From Komagataella phaffii GS115 (Eukaryota > Ascomycota > Pichiomycetes > Pichiales > Pichiaceae), in NCBI RefSeq assembly GCF_000027005.1, contig NC_012966.1:992001-1056000 (forward strand): a DNA stretch of 64,000 nt. Direction: 5' to 3'. A model generated the notes under the pieces. That model had not been told where the DNA came from and searched no databases. It saw nothing but the letters and a program-made list of their open reading frames with translations. The stretch's first letter is position 1, and each line of letters begins with the position of its first letter. Below, one piece after another: positions 19,803 through 30,622 of the stretch. Position numbers and translations under genes: made by a program.

Positions 19803-21383
19803 ATGTCGGCTTCAGGGAATGGAAAGCTTCAGCCTGATACCAAAATCAAACAAGAAGCTGCAGTTAGCGAGGTAACTCTCAAAAGCTGTACCCGAGAAGA
19901 GATCGAGGATGTCAGATATCACATTCTCAAGTTCCAATCCCAATCAAAAGTAAACTTCAACAAGTTTACTCAACCTGTTCGTCTGCACAGAAAAGATCCT
20001 ACTAACCTGCAGTTTCAATTAACGAGGAAAGAAATAGACGAGCGTAGAGCTAGCAAGAAGGCAGATAAATTGGCGAATGAGGAATCATTGGCTGACAGCA
20101 ATAAAGGAACTGGTTCCAGCGAACAACATGGAGCCGACATGTCTGTCGTAGCCCCGGATGGAGGTGCAAGGCTTGTCAGAAGAGCCAATTTCTTCAGAAA
20201 AAAGACAAAACAGGTAAGAATGGTGGATGACCAAAAGCGTAAGATTAGGTATGAAGAGTATTATCCTTGGGTATTAGAAGATTATGATGGAGAGAACACA
20301 TTTGTAGGAAACTATGAAGCGGGAAATCCTGACACGTATGTACTTCTTGTCTTTGACAATGATGGCTTCAAAATGATTCCAGCGGAGAAAGTCTACAAGT
20401 TCACCCCAAGAAACAAATATGCCACTTTGACTTTGGAAGAAGCCGAAGCAAAAATGGAGAAAAATTCCAAAGTGCCGCGTTGGTTAATGAAACACATGAA
20501 GGAAGACAATGCAGCTGTTTCGAATGATATTCGATTTCAGAGAATGAGAACTGTAGTTGGAGGAAACAAATCTTCCAAGAATGTTGAAGATGATGATCTG
20601 GATTTCGACGAAGAATTTGCAGATGATGAGGAGGCTCCTATTATGGACGGTAATGAGCAGGAGAATAAGGAAAGTGAGAAGCGAATGAGACTGGAGATGT
20701 CAAGAGCTAATAATGTTGGAGATCTTCTGGCTGAAGATAATGATAATGATCTGGATGATCTGTTCGAGTCACGAAAGGTTAACCAAGAAGGTAAAAAGCT
20801 CAAGAAAGTTTTGGTTAAACAGGAAAAGAACGATATTTATGAATCCGATGATGAGGAAAACCCTTACCTTTCTAAGTCAGAATCTGAAGAGGAAGAAGAA
20901 CAACAAGAACCTGACGTGAAAAAAGAAGGAACGGAGGGATTTCCATCGATCAAGACTAGTACTGCCTCACCGCTTGGTAGAAAATCATTGTCTCCATCAC
21001 TGGGTCCGAAGATCAGAGTTGCATCTTATAAGCAAGGTTACATTACTCTAAAGGCAGCACGCTCCGTTCTGAAAGAATTTCCTGAAGGAGAGTGGAACCC
21101 GTATATAGTCAAGCGTGAAATTGGATACGATGGGGAAATTGAAGAGAACTCTCCTTCGAAGAGAGTCAAATTGGAAAATTCAAGCGATTCGGAGTACGGT
21201 ATTATCACAGAAAAGGACGTAGTCGATATTATTATGGAGAAACCTTTAAAGTTGAAAGATCTCATCAGTACACTAAAACACAAGATTCACAAGCATCCCG
21301 ATAATAAGGAAAGACTCAAGAACTATGTAAAGAAGCTTTGCAGATTCGATCAAGGTCTGCTGTACCTAAAGGACAGTGTATGA
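19803..21383 (+). CDS. TFG1: TFIIF largest subunit Tfg1 (RAP74)
   Basis: Tfg1 is the alpha subunit of TFIIF, which binds RNA polymerase II and acts in initiation and start-site selection. The 526-residue product has the N-terminal dimerisation barrel shared with Tfg2: FNKFTQPVRLHRKDP near 55, then FFRKKTKQVRMVDD and EEYYPWVLEDYDGENTFVGNYE near 130-175. A long acidic, charged linker follows. The C-terminus carries a winged-helix-like segment (IITEKDVVDIIMEKPLKLKDLISTLKHKI). It is shorter than the S. cerevisiae protein (735). HGH1 follows convergently 27 bases away; TFG1 and HGH1 are also neighbours in S. cerevisiae. Confidence 0.93.
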   Translation: MSASGNGKLQPDTKIKQEAAVSEVTLKSCTREEIEDVRYHILKFQSQSKVNFNKFTQPVRLHRKDPTNLQFQLTRKEIDERRASKKADKLANEESLADSNKGTGSSEQHGADMSVVAPDGGARLVRRANFFRKKTKQVRMVDDQKRKIRYEEYYPWVLEDYDGENTFVGNYEAGNPDTYVLLVFDNDGFKMIPAEKVYKFTPRNKYATLTLEEAEAKMEKNSKVPRWLMKHMKEDNAAVSNDIRFQRMRTVVGGNKSSKNVEDDDLDFDEEFADDEEAPIMDGNEQENKESEKRMRLEMSRANNVGDLLAEDNDNDLDDLFESRKVNQEGKKLKKVLVKQEKNDIYESDDEENPYLSKSESEEEEEQQEPDVKKEGTEGFPSIKTSTASPLGRKSLSPSLGPKIRVASYKQGYITLKAARSVLKEFPEGEWNPYIVKREIGYDGEIEENSPSKRVKLENSSDSEYGIITEKDVVDIIMEKPLKLKDLISTLKHKIHKHPDNKERLKNYVKKLCRFDQGLLYLKDSV

Positions 21384-21410
21384 CTATTAATTGATGTATA
21401 GATAGTTTCT

Positions 21411-22520
21411 TTATGCAACTTCTACAATTCTGTCCTCATCATCATCGCTTTCATCGCTGTTCATTGCGTCCACCTCTTGAGTAGTTGGTGCTTCGTCTCT
21501 CATTAACATTTGTACCAAACGGTCACAAAGTTCTGCCACTAGTTCATCCTTTGTGACTTTGTGAAGTTCCCTGATTAAAGGATAAACAGATTTTTCTCTT
21601 AATAATTCTCTGACTTCTCTTGTTACACACAACAATAGTAAACTTTCCAGATGAACAGCAATAATGTCACTTATTGGCTCTCTCTTTTTGTCTGCAGGCA
21701 GTAGTTGCAATTCTTCTGGCAAGTTGAACATTTCTTCCTCATCTAGCTCCTCAGACCCAGCAATCGGTAAAAGTATGTATGGTAGCAGATTGATGGCTTC
21801 ATCAGTGAGCAGCTTCATATGCTTTTCAGTGTCGAATAAGGAGTTCTTAATTGTTGAAGCTACTCCTTCTCGTCTCACTTTGGAATCATACTTCTCTGTG
21901 AAAACCAACAACTTTGAAATGGGAACAACATTATCATAGTCTTGCTCAGTCACAAAGTAGTCTCTTCCGTGCTTGAATCTTGAAATATCAGCAAAGAAGT
22001 AAGCCAAATAATCAAAGTTTGCATTTACATTTAAAGATCTGTCTGCACCTTTGACAAAACAGTCCATCAGGCAATCCATTATGTTTGAACTAGTGAAAGC
22101 GTCATCCTTGGAAACACCCGAAATGTCCATGTCAAAAATTCTGGTGATGTAATCCAACTTAGCCATGTTTGCCAACAATATACAAAACAAATCAGCGTTT
22201 CGGTTAGTTAGGTCGATGATTGACGAGGCAACAAATTGTATAAATGCATCGTCCTCCGTGATCAGCCTTCTCATTTCAGTATCACTACAGAGATTAGCCA
22301 AAATAGTAACCGCATGCCCGACCATAATAGTTGTCGTTGTTTCGGGTCGTTTTAAAGCTATCTCTTTCAAATCTTTGATTGGTCTATAATTGTCATAGGC
22401 GAACAGTTTTGGATTAGCATTTGCTGGAGAAAACTGCACCAGGTTATCCAAAGCTATCTGTTTCACTGCATGCTGAGGTGAATGCAAAAATTCAACTAGT
22501 TCCTCTAATTCTGTGGGCAT
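21411..22520 (-). CDS. HGH1: Hgh1, eEF2 folding co-chaperone
   Basis: Hgh1 is an armadillo-like helical protein that helps CCT and Hsp90 fold translation elongation factor 2. The 369 residues are all-helical, starting [28 protein letters not shown]. The central segment [19 protein letters not shown] is typical of the family, and the C-terminal domain has the signature LPAD-x-KRE with [14 protein letters not shown]. An acidic tail (DESDDDEDR) ends the protein. Length fits (394 in S. cerevisiae). It shares a 215-bp divergent promoter with QCR9. Confidence 0.93.
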   Translation of the reverse strand: MPTELEELVEFLHSPQHAVKQIALDNLVQFSPANANPKLFAYDNYRPIKDLKEIALKRPETTTTIMVGHAVTILANLCSDTEMRRLITEDDAFIQFVASSIIDLTNRNADLFCILLANMAKLDYITRIFDMDISGVSKDDAFTSSNIMDCLMDCFVKGADRSLNVNANFDYLAYFFADISRFKHGRDYFVTEQDYDNVVPISKLLVFTEKYDSKVRREGVASTIKNSLFDTEKHMKLLTDEAINLLPYILLPIAGSEELDEEEMFNLPEELQLLPADKKREPISDIIAVHLESLLLLCVTREVRELLREKSVYPLIRELHKVTKDELVAELCDRLVQMLMRDEAPTTQEVDAMNSDESDDDEDRIVEVA

Positions 22521-22735
22521 TGTGTGCTATTGGCAGGAAGTACCAGAAGGGACGGGAATGGAAAGGGAGGGCGAAGATAACTAGAAAAATTAGCTCTTAC
22601 GTAATCGGTACTCAAGACGATGGATGAAGAAAGCACAGTTTCGCGACAACCAATCAGAACTCGCCAATCACTAATTACCTACAACTTATTCCAAACCAGA
22701 ACAGAGAAAACCAACTACTAAACTCACATACCAAC

Positions 22736-22945
22736 ATGTCAGCATTCACAAATATTTATAACCTAATCTTCAAAAGAAACTCTACTTATGTTGCCAGTGT
22801 GTTTGCTGGTGCCTTCGCATTCCAGGCTTTTTTCGACGCTGGAGTGACTAGCTGGTATGAAGCTCATAACAGAGGAAAGCTATGGAAGGACATCAAGGGT
22901 AAGATTGGTGGTGGAGACGAAGATGAGGAGGATGATGATGAATAA
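22736..22945 (+). CDS. QCR9: Cytochrome bc1 complex subunit 9
   Basis: This is a small subunit of respiratory complex III in the mitochondrial inner membrane. The 69-residue product has the family pattern: a short amphipathic start (NLIFKRNSTYVASVFAGAF), one transmembrane helix, and the conserved TSWYEAHNRGKLWKDIKGKI stretch. It ends with an acidic tail (DEDEEDDDE), as in yeast Qcr9. The ATG at 22736 gives a complete protein without an intron; the S. cerevisiae gene, from memory, has one. UBR1 follows on the same strand, as it neighbours QCR9 in S. cerevisiae. Confidence 0.95.
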   Translation: MSAFTNIYNLIFKRNSTYVASVFAGAFAFQAFFDAGVTSWYEAHNRGKLWKDIKGKIGGGDEDEEDDDE

Positions 22946-23576
22946 GTGTAAGGCTATACCTAACAAACAGAGAAAATCATTAAATAGATAATCAAAATTA
23001 TGTCCATGGATGAGTTTTTGGGAAATTCAAGATGATGAACATGATTATCAGCTTGGCGATGCTGCTTGAAGGAATTAAAATGGTACGGTACTGGATCTGA
23101 GTCTTTGGGAGGCTAATTTCCGGAATTGTTCATCTACCGTCAAGCTCATCTCATGTCTGCTACTCGTATGCATTGATCTGTAGACTGATCATGACGACCG
23201 ATTTCTTGATGTGAAAAAGAAATCAGTTGCTGGGAAATTCAAAGCTTTGCTAGTCGTGGGTTCGTTCTGCTCCTGTGTTATTCAACATGTATTTATTGGG
23301 TAATTTCAAGGTGCTATTAAACCAACACATGTGACTAAGCCGACAGAATTTAAAGCCGCCCAAAATATTCCCTCACTGCCCTTATGGCAATACTGTTTCT
23401 ACTTGAGCATCCTAGTTAAATCCTATAGACCTCTTTTATCTCATGTTCTTGTCTGTATAATCCTTTTATTAAGTGCTCCCCAGACCCATCTCCATCAAAA
23501 TTTCTGGTAGTCGCGTTTACCAAACTACACCAACAAGTATCCTTACTAAACGATCTAGGGTGGCAATAGTACCCAA
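22946..23576. promoter_or_regulatory. Intergenic region QCR9/UBR1
   Basis: This 630-bp stretch contains the QCR9 3' end and the UBR1 promoter. No ORF with recognisable content is present. ATGATGA at 23032-23038 and CTGA at 23097-23100 resemble snoRNA boxes, but I found no rRNA complementarity beside them. Confidence 0.4.
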
Positions 23577-26500
23577 ATGGACTCTTTCGATAGACTAAGT
23601 AGCTATCTCGTGAGGCTACCGTTTAACTCGGATTTCAAGTTTAGTAACCAGGTCCGGAAAGATATACGGAAAACGTTATACTATATCATCACAGAGGAGG
23701 GCCAATACTTAGAACACTGTTTTCCACCTCCACAAGAACTCCCGGCCCTTCAATGGAATGAGAGAAAGAATTGCTATGACCCATCAGATTCCGTGTCAGA
23801 TAGCTTTGAATGGGTAGCGGAGGATTCCACCCTTACTCATTCTGATCATCCTGGCATGCCATGTGCTAAAAAATTTAAACGTGGAGAGGCATGTTATCGA
23901 TGCTTAACATGTAGCACCGTTGACACATGCGCTCTCTGTCAAGCATGCTTTGAAAGTTCCTCTCATGAAGGACACAAATATTTCATCAACATTACCCAAA
24001 GAGAAAACGTAGGTGTTTGTGATTGCGGAGATTCAGAGGCTTGGGCTTCTCCCATCGGGTGCAAACATTTTACGAAAGATCCAAGCAAGATTCCGGATCT
24101 TCCTGAAGATTACCTACAAAGACTCCACTGCTATTTTTCCATCATTTTAGATTATACCATCGACGTCCTGGCCACATCAACTCTATCAATTGGTTCGAAC
24201 CAACAGAATTTGTCATCAGTCATTGACTACTCTAAAAAATCAAATCTGAGCGAACAAGTGTACCACGCTGAAGATACCACTAGTTCGCATTATATGCTCG
24301 TGCTTTACAATGATCAGTTGAAACAATATAGAGATGCTGTGCAGTGTATTCGTGCGATCAACGGTAACTCCTTAGAATTTGCCGAGATGGTCGCCAATCA
24401 GATACAAAATTACGGAAAAGCTTATGTTTTAGGTGGAGATGAAGCTATGATAGAATCAAAGAAAACAATCCTTGATAATTATGGGATGCGTTACGTCATC
24501 AGAAGCTACAGAGATGTTTTCAGGGAGGAAATGTGTGATGAAATAGTTAAATGGATGGATAATTTAACTACAACGCCTTTATTCCGTATGTTTCAATCTG
24601 TGAGAGATGTTTTTTGCGAGGTGTTTCTACAGAAATGGTCTCCTGGTTTGGCTGATATGAGTATTGAAACATTTAACGATGATCATTTGTTGGAGCATGG
24701 ACTTTTAGGTGAATTATATGAAATTTTGAATTTTCCAGATAATTTAGTCAACGTTCCTCAAAGGTTTTATATCTCTTACATGAATAGCAAACATGAACCC
24801 AAAGTATGGGATATAAGTAGAGGATTAACACAGCAAGTGGGATACGATCTGACATCTCATGCTAAAAACTCGTTCAGAGGCTCCCGTTTACAGTACCTTT
24901 GGTATTTTGACATAAGGCTATGGAAGTCCCTCAGAACGACCATTCATGATATTTACGTCTCTGCACTATTGGCTAACCAAAAATACAGGGTTTTCATCAA
25001 CTGTCAGTATGTTGATATCTACCCTCAAATTGCCCAAATGTTTCTCACACTAGATCGAGAGCCCGAAAACTCTCTTATGGTGTGTTTATCGACACAGCTA
25101 TTTGCCTCCTCTGCCAACACGGATGTTTCGCTTGAACGAGGTGATTTGAAGAGAATGTTGCTGGTTGTGTATTCTTTTTTGACAAGGGTAGAGGGGGATC
25201 CTGATGTCACGGAGGTTAACTTCGATGCAATGAAAAACAAAAAATGGGGCCAGATCATGTTTGATATGAGTCATTTGATAAGCAGAAGTACGAAGCATGA
25301 ATTTTTATTTGATCATGATTTATGGGGTGACATTATCGATCTTGTTGGACTATTTCAAGGTTGTTCAACAATGAAACGAGCAGCCGAAGAGCATGTACAA
25401 TATGAGTCGAATAACTATGCGATTTATTTTTATGCTATTTCTTTAATTTCATACTTCTGTGAGGCTTTTGCTAAATGTGTTACAAGACTGACGGAAGAGG
25501 AATATCAAAAATTAACTAGAAACGAAATAAAGAGTTTGATCAATACGCTCTATCAATATTGCTTCTACAATAAAACCGAGAAGGTAATCGCTGATCAACT
25601 TTCTGTTTTCAAAAGAGTTAGGATGCAAAACTGCAATCCTCCGGATTTTATTGTGACGAACTATGATATATCGACAGAAGTGGTCAGTTTATTACATCCC
25701 TTGCATTCATTTGTTTCTTGGGTTATAGAGATGAACAAAACTTTGAAAACACCTCAAGATCTGATTCATTTATTTGAGCTTGATGCAGAGGTGAACAAAG
25801 TTGGTGCAGAAGATGCACACCGCTTGCAACGGATATTCGAATTTCCCTTAAGAACTCTTGTGATCCTATCTCAAATAAAAATCGGATACTGGGTTAGAAA
25901 TGGGTTCACTATTAGAACTCAAATGCATATATACAGAGACAGTGGCATCCGAGAGTGTGGTTTTATGCGTGACTTGTTCATGGTACAGGTTTTCTTCTCA
26001 ATAGAAGATCCCAGCACTGCTCTAGTTTCCTTCTTGGACAAATGGGGACTGACAAACTGGTGTAATGGAATTACTGAAGATGAATCTGTGTATGACAAAG
26101 TTACTATTCCCTATATCGTTGAAGAGTCGCTTTTGAGCTTAATTAACCTTTTGACCGAAGATACTCACCTTGATGTCACTTCTGAGGATGGAGGGTTGGA
26201 GAAAACTATCAAAAGAGAGATCATACACAGTTTAGCTTTCAAACCTCTGACTTTTAGCCAAATCCTAAGCGAAGTTCCGGAGCACATATCATGCGAGAAG
26301 AAGTTTGACTACTATCTGAAGGAGGTTGCAGACTTTTCCCCTCCAAAAGGTTATCACGACAATGGATTATACAAAGTCAAAGACAAGCTCTACAATGCAA
26401 TTGATCCTTATTATATTCATTATACCTCCAACAAGAGAGAGGAGGCCTTACAGATTCTATTGAAACGAAAGAAGGACAAGACTGGCGAATCAGTGGATAA

Positions 26501-29135
26501 ACAGTATTTCTCACCAAAAAAGGTGAAGTATACTAACAATTCTCCATTTAGTAGACTACCATTATTTTCGCAAACGGACGTATTTGCTAAGTTTATTTAT
26601 TCAACTTTGAAATACGTTATAGAGTCGAAACTAACTTTCAGTGCCACAATTTTCGATCTTTTGCTGCATTTGATTCATGTCTGCGTAATGATTAGTGGAA
26701 CATCGATTTTAAAGCATTTTCTTGATGATCATACAAACATATTTCAATTACTATACAGTAGCTCAAAGAATCAAACATTTAGCAGGTTTCACGCCAAGTT
26801 GAAGGCTATTTTTGTCTTTTTGCATGACTCACCAGGTTTTTCAGAAACAGAGGCTTCAATGCTCCGAGAAAAAATAACGGATTTCAATTATGCGTCAATA
26901 GTTAGCGGTAACATTGAACCAGGAAATGATGAATGCGAAGTGGAAAGAAAACGCAAAATAGGAAAGGAAAAAAGTGCCAAAATTCTAGCCAAGTTTAAAA
27001 GGCAACAGGAGAAGTTTTTGAGAAATAATAATTTTGAAGATGTAAGTGAAACGAGCCAAGTTACAGGATGCGATCCACCTTCACCGAAGAATTTCGAAGA
27101 ACAATGCATCCTGTGCCGAATACCTGCTTCAGAAAAGAATGTTTTCGGTATGATTTGCCATGTTAGTGACTCTTCAGAGTTCCGGGATATTCCTTTTGAT
27201 GACCATTACTGGTTCATCAAAGCATTCTCGGATAATGAATGTCTGGATGTTAAAGTTTCCAAAAGTTGTTTGGATGACCCGAAATACAACGAAAAATGGA
27301 AATCTTTCAACAATCGAGTAAAGAAACCCTATTCTATTGGACCTGGACTACCAACAACGTTTCGGTCATACGCCCATAGCAAACCTGTTGTATCAAGTTG
27401 TGGACATGGGATGCATTTCAGTTGCTACCTCGAGTACATGGAAAGTATCAAAAGTAGGCAAACTCAGATAACCAGGACCGTCCCCGAGGATTCAACTAAG
27501 AATGAGTTTCTTTGCCCTTTATGCAAATCATTGAATAATATATTTGTCCCTGTATCATTACATCAGAACAATCAATCATTAGCCAATTATTTGAACCCTG
27601 GAGCTTCATTTAGTTCTCTTACTCTAAGCTCAATTGATAAAATCGTTCATCAATATACTCATCAGCATGCCTTCGTTGTCTCCCAGGAATTTATGGCACG
27701 TTTTCAGCAATCATTGGGATCTCAGTCAATCAAGAAAAGAACCAGTAGCTTCCAAGTATCATATCAGGAGTGTCTGTCTACCTCGTTGCAGAGTCTCACC
27801 GAAAGTGGCAGCCTACCTGTCTCAGAAGAACGCGCTCTGGATGTGTTAGTGAATACTATTGAATCAGCAGAGATTGGATTGCGTGGAAGCAGTGTAATAC
27901 CAGAGTGTCCCACGATCCTGACCCAGAAAATCTCTAACCAGTTACTGACCATATTGAAGGTATGGAACCATTACAGAGATTGTATCATTATGGAAAATAT
28001 TAATAATCAACTGCAAGGCGCAGTTCCCAAGGAGCTGACATTTGGTGAAGCACAAATTGCCATTATCCGTTACTTCAATGCAGAAGACGTTGACCTAGCG
28101 TTTGGATCTTGTGATTTCTTCAAGTATGTGGTGGCCGTTTATCCCTCAGAGAGCTTGGGATTATCATACTCTGCAATCGTTCGAATGTTCTATTCTAAAC
28201 ACATTATACAAGCATTTTACAACCTCTGTGCACACCTGGTTAGCAACAACTTTTATAATAATGAGGAATGTAGTTTCCTAGATATTCCATGTTTGTCAGA
28301 CGATTTAATGAACGAGGAAGGAATCGAATGTACCAAACCATTGGTGATCCATTTGCTTTTGCAACACTATAAAAGTGAGTTTCCTTACAAAGATACAGAC
28401 AAATTTTATCAAGTTTTTTATTCCATGATTGTTAGACTGATGACTCCATTCCTGAGAAGATGTGTGTTATTGGCATCCATGAGAAATACTGATTGGTCTG
28501 GTATAGATTTTGATGAGTTGGACGATATTCCTCTTGAGTTGGACAAACTTTCACATATGCTGCATTTGCCTCCTCTGCATGAGATGCTTTTGGAAATTTT
28601 CGATACCCGAACAGCTATGTTGAATGAACTCTCATACAGATTGATGGCCAAACAATTTGATATTCAACGTTTATCTTTGCAGTATCCAGGGTACATTGAA
28701 TTAATAAATCTCCCTGAGAGATTGGATATGTTTTTCACATACTACTACTACCGCATGGAGAATCGGCCAAAAGATCCTGCGGTGTGTCTCTTTTGTGGAA
28801 CAATATTGGATATGCAACAAAGCGCCATCGGAATGAAGATGGGTCAATGCAACATACATTGTAATTACGATTGTCTTAACGAAGTGGGAATATTTTTTGT
28901 CCCCAAGTGCAGTGCAATACTGGTGCTGTATAATGGAAATGGATCTTTCTACGAATCACCATACCTCAATTGCCATGGAGAGTTGGATGAGGAGGTCAAG
29001 AATAATAGACCGCTCTATCTGAATGAGAAGAGGTACAAGCGCCTAACTAACATATGGTTACAACACGATATACCTAACTATACAGCCAGGAAGCTCGAAG
29101 GCACTGTTGATATTGGTGGTTGGGATACAATGTAA
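23577..29135 (+). CDS. UBR1: N-recognin E3 ubiquitin ligase Ubr1
   Basis: Ubr1 recognises N-degrons and misfolded cytosolic proteins and ubiquitinates them with the E2 Rad6. The 1852-residue protein has a UBR-box zinc domain at about 96-165. Its Cys/His ligands lie in CYRCLTC, CALCQACF, HEGH and CDCGDSEAW. A RING-H2-type domain with CILC and CGHGMHFSCYLEYM, ending in CPLCKSLNN, lies at about 1180-1320. The C-terminal autoinhibitory part has the CLFCGTIL motif and NCHGELDEE. Length is close to S. cerevisiae Ubr1 (1950). The QCR9-UBR1 adjacency, with TYS1 next, matches S. cerevisiae and favours UBR1 over UBR2. Confidence 0.94.
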   Translation: MDSFDRLSSYLVRLPFNSDFKFSNQVRKDIRKTLYYIITEEGQYLEHCFPPPQELPALQWNERKNCYDPSDSVSDSFEWVAEDSTLTHSDHPGMPCAKKFKRGEACYRCLTCSTVDTCALCQACFESSSHEGHKYFINITQRENVGVCDCGDSEAWASPIGCKHFTKDPSKIPDLPEDYLQRLHCYFSIILDYTIDVLATSTLSIGSNQQNLSSVIDYSKKSNLSEQVYHAEDTTSSHYMLVLYNDQLKQYRDAVQCIRAINGNSLEFAEMVANQIQNYGKAYVLGGDEAMIESKKTILDNYGMRYVIRSYRDVFREEMCDEIVKWMDNLTTTPLFRMFQSVRDVFCEVFLQKWSPGLADMSIETFNDDHLLEHGLLGELYEILNFPDNLVNVPQRFYISYMNSKHEPKVWDISRGLTQQVGYDLTSHAKNSFRGSRLQYLWYFDIRLWKSLRTTIHDIYVSALLANQKYRVFINCQYVDIYPQIAQMFLTLDREPENSLMVCLSTQLFASSANTDVSLERGDLKRMLLVVYSFLTRVEGDPDVTEVNFDAMKNKKWGQIMFDMSHLISRSTKHEFLFDHDLWGDIIDLVGLFQGCSTMKRAAEEHVQYESNNYAIYFYAISLISYFCEAFAKCVTRLTEEEYQKLTRNEIKSLINTLYQYCFYNKTEKVIADQLSVFKRVRMQNCNPPDFIVTNYDISTEVVSLLHPLHSFVSWVIEMNKTLKTPQDLIHLFELDAEVNKVGAEDAHRLQRIFEFPLRTLVILSQIKIGYWVRNGFTIRTQMHIYRDSGIRECGFMRDLFMVQVFFSIEDPSTALVSFLDKWGLTNWCNGITEDESVYDKVTIPYIVEESLLSLINLLTEDTHLDVTSEDGGLEKTIKREIIHSLAFKPLTFSQILSEVPEHISCEKKFDYYLKEVADFSPPKGYHDNGLYKVKDKLYNAIDPYYIHYTSNKREEALQILLKRKKDKTGESVDKQYFSPKKVKYTNNSPFSRLPLFSQTDVFAKFIYSTLKYVIESKLTFSATIFDLLLHLIHVCVMISGTSILKHFLDDHTNIFQLLYSSSKNQTFSRFHAKLKAIFVFLHDSPGFSETEASMLREKITDFNYASIVSGNIEPGNDECEVERKRKIGKEKSAKILAKFKRQQEKFLRNNNFEDVSETSQVTGCDPPSPKNFEEQCILCRIPASEKNVFGMICHVSDSSEFRDIPFDDHYWFIKAFSDNECLDVKVSKSCLDDPKYNEKWKSFNNRVKKPYSIGPGLPTTFRSYAHSKPVVSSCGHGMHFSCYLEYMESIKSRQTQITRTVPEDSTKNEFLCPLCKSLNNIFVPVSLHQNNQSLANYLNPGASFSSLTLSSIDKIVHQYTHQHAFVVSQEFMARFQQSLGSQSIKKRTSSFQVSYQECLSTSLQSLTESGSLPVSEERALDVLVNTIESAEIGLRGSSVIPECPTILTQKISNQLLTILKVWNHYRDCIIMENINNQLQGAVPKELTFGEAQIAIIRYFNAEDVDLAFGSCDFFKYVVAVYPSESLGLSYSAIVRMFYSKHIIQAFYNLCAHLVSNNFYNNEECSFLDIPCLSDDLMNEEGIECTKPLVIHLLLQHYKSEFPYKDTDKFYQVFYSMIVRLMTPFLRRCVLLASMRNTDWSGIDFDELDDIPLELDKLSHMLHLPPLHEMLLEIFDTRTAMLNELSYRLMAKQFDIQRLSLQYPGYIELINLPERLDMFFTYYYYRMENRPKDPAVCLFCGTILDMQQSAIGMKMGQCNIHCNYDCLNEVGIFFVPKCSAILVLYNGNGSFYESPYLNCHGELDEEVKNNRPLYLNEKRYKRLTNIWLQHDIPNYTARKLEGTVDIGGWDTM

Positions 29136-29167
29136 ATGATGGGAAGATAACTCATACTTTATAGTTT

Positions 29168-30382
29168 CTATTTAGACTCCAAAGTGGTGTTTTCCAAAGA
29201 TTCGGTTGTGCTTTGCACATCAGGTTGAACAGCAGTTTTATTTGCAGTAGAATCCACAGGGTATCTGGTTCCCTTGTTCTTAACCTTCTTTTCCTTCTTC
29301 TTCTTTTCAATGATTGGAGGTGGGTAACCCTTGGCCTCTGCTTCTTGAAATTCTTTATTATTGGCAAACTCCTCCCTAATTGGAAGTAGTAACTCGTTGA
29401 TTGCATCAGCTACACCAGATTTCAAGTCGGGAGGGGCCAGCTTCTCGTCTTTGAAGGCTTGCTTCAGTTCTTCAAAAGAGGAATAGTCTACTGGGCCGCC
29501 ATATTTTTCTGGACGGTCGATGTGGAATTGGAACCCACTACCATGTTTTAGTTCATAAATTGGAGCCAGAACATACTCAACAAATGACAACAGTCCATTC
29601 TCTTCAACATTACCTGGAGCGCAGAAGGCAGTGTTTATCTTCTTTTTCACAGATTTTGGTTCTTCAATGACGTCAACCTTTGAGTTCGGATCTGAAGCAG
29701 ACATCTTGCCTCCCTGGGCTAGACCAGGCACCATAGGGTTCATAAGGTGGGCTCTCTTCTTGTATCCTAAAGATTGTAAGTTCTCTTCAGCCAAAACAAA
29801 GATTTTTCTCTGGTCGACACCTCCAAACTGGGCATCCACCTTCAAATGTTCTTCATCCAATGCTTGCATTAGTGGGTAAATCAGACCAGATAAGAGAGGA
29901 TTTGCAACCTGTTTGACCACGTCGGCACCAGCTCTCTTTGCATCATTCTGGGAAACGCTGTTCGAGATTCTAAATATATCCATAGTATATTCAGGGGTTA
30001 GTTGATATGAAGAACCAGTTACAAACGTCAGTTTTTCTATTGGGACGTTAATGGATCGAAGAATAGCCTTAATCACAAATTCGTAGTATTTGGCTCTGTA
30101 AGCTACGACCTCCAAAGGAGCCTTCATATTATCCAAATAGGCATGCAGATCGGCTAACAGCACTTTGACTTCACAACCGGCCTTCAAGAAGTGGGCAAGC
30201 TTGGTCATTGGGACAAAGTAACCACAGTGAGGTCTGCCGGTGGGGGCAGTTCCCCAGTAAAGCTTCAAGGGCCTTTTTTCTTTTTCTAGAACATCTTTTA
30301 TGATCTGAGGGTTCAGAACTTCCTGAAGGTTCTTGGTGATAAGGTCATACTGTTCTTGGGGATCAGTTAGTACTCCAGACAT
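29168..30382 (-). CDS. TYS1: Cytosolic tyrosyl-tRNA synthetase
   Basis: This class I aminoacyl-tRNA synthetase charges tRNA-Tyr in the cytosol. The 404-residue product carries the HIGH-like motif PTGRPHCGYF at 47-56 and the KMSKS-loop variant KMSAS at 226-230. Tyrosine-site residues are in the LLADLHAYLDN segment and in FGGVDQRKIF. A Lys-rich C-terminal tail (EKKKKEKKVKNKG) probably contacts tRNA. Length is as in S. cerevisiae (394). It is convergent with UBR1. A four-codon upstream ORF lies in its leader (minus strand, 30447-30433). UBR1, TYS1 and TFG1 form a conserved neighbourhood. Confidence 0.95.
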   Translation of the reverse strand: MSGVLTDPQEQYDLITKNLQEVLNPQIIKDVLEKEKRPLKLYWGTAPTGRPHCGYFVPMTKLAHFLKAGCEVKVLLADLHAYLDNMKAPLEVVAYRAKYYEFVIKAILRSINVPIEKLTFVTGSSYQLTPEYTMDIFRISNSVSQNDAKRAGADVVKQVANPLLSGLIYPLMQALDEEHLKVDAQFGGVDQRKIFVLAEENLQSLGYKKRAHLMNPMVPGLAQGGKMSASDPNSKVDVIEEPKSVKKKINTAFCAPGNVEENGLLSFVEYVLAPIYELKHGSGFQFHIDRPEKYGGPVDYSSFEELKQAFKDEKLAPPDLKSGVADAINELLLPIREEFANNKEFQEAEAKGYPPPIIEKKKKEKKVKNKGTRYPVDSTANKTAVQPDVQSTTESLENTTLESK

Positions 30383-30608
30383 CTTGGGTGGGATCTTGGT
30401 GATTTTTTTTTCAGGATAATGTTAGTCAGAACTTACCGCGAACCCATGGTTGGAGATGGGGAAGGGAGACATTAACGGTCAGAGCGGGCATGAGATCAAC
30501 AAGACTAGGGAAGAAGATGGAGTTACCATTGGTGGTTAATAGAATGAACTCATAATCATATATAGAAGAAAAGGAAGTTGTGTTCTTCCATTAGAGGAAA
30601 CGCAGCAC

Positions 30609-30614
30609 AAAAAA
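30609..30614 (-). terminator. RNA polymerase III terminator of tRNA-Trp
   Basis: Six consecutive T residues on the minus strand start nine bases after the tRNA 3' end, as expected for Pol III termination. Confidence 0.7.
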
Positions 30615-30622
30615 GTTAAGTA

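Noticed and set aside
23032..23100. C/D snoRNA-like boxes (ATGATGA and CTGA, 69 bases apart) upstream of UBR1
   Set aside because: No complementarity to conserved rRNA segments next to the D box and no flanking stem.
30395..30436. Possible short 5' UTR intron upstream of TYS1 (GTAAGT, ACTAAC and an AAG acceptor)
   Set aside because: The donor and branch site are only about ten bases apart and the intron would be about 42 bases, below a workable size. No joined frame reaches the TYS1 start.
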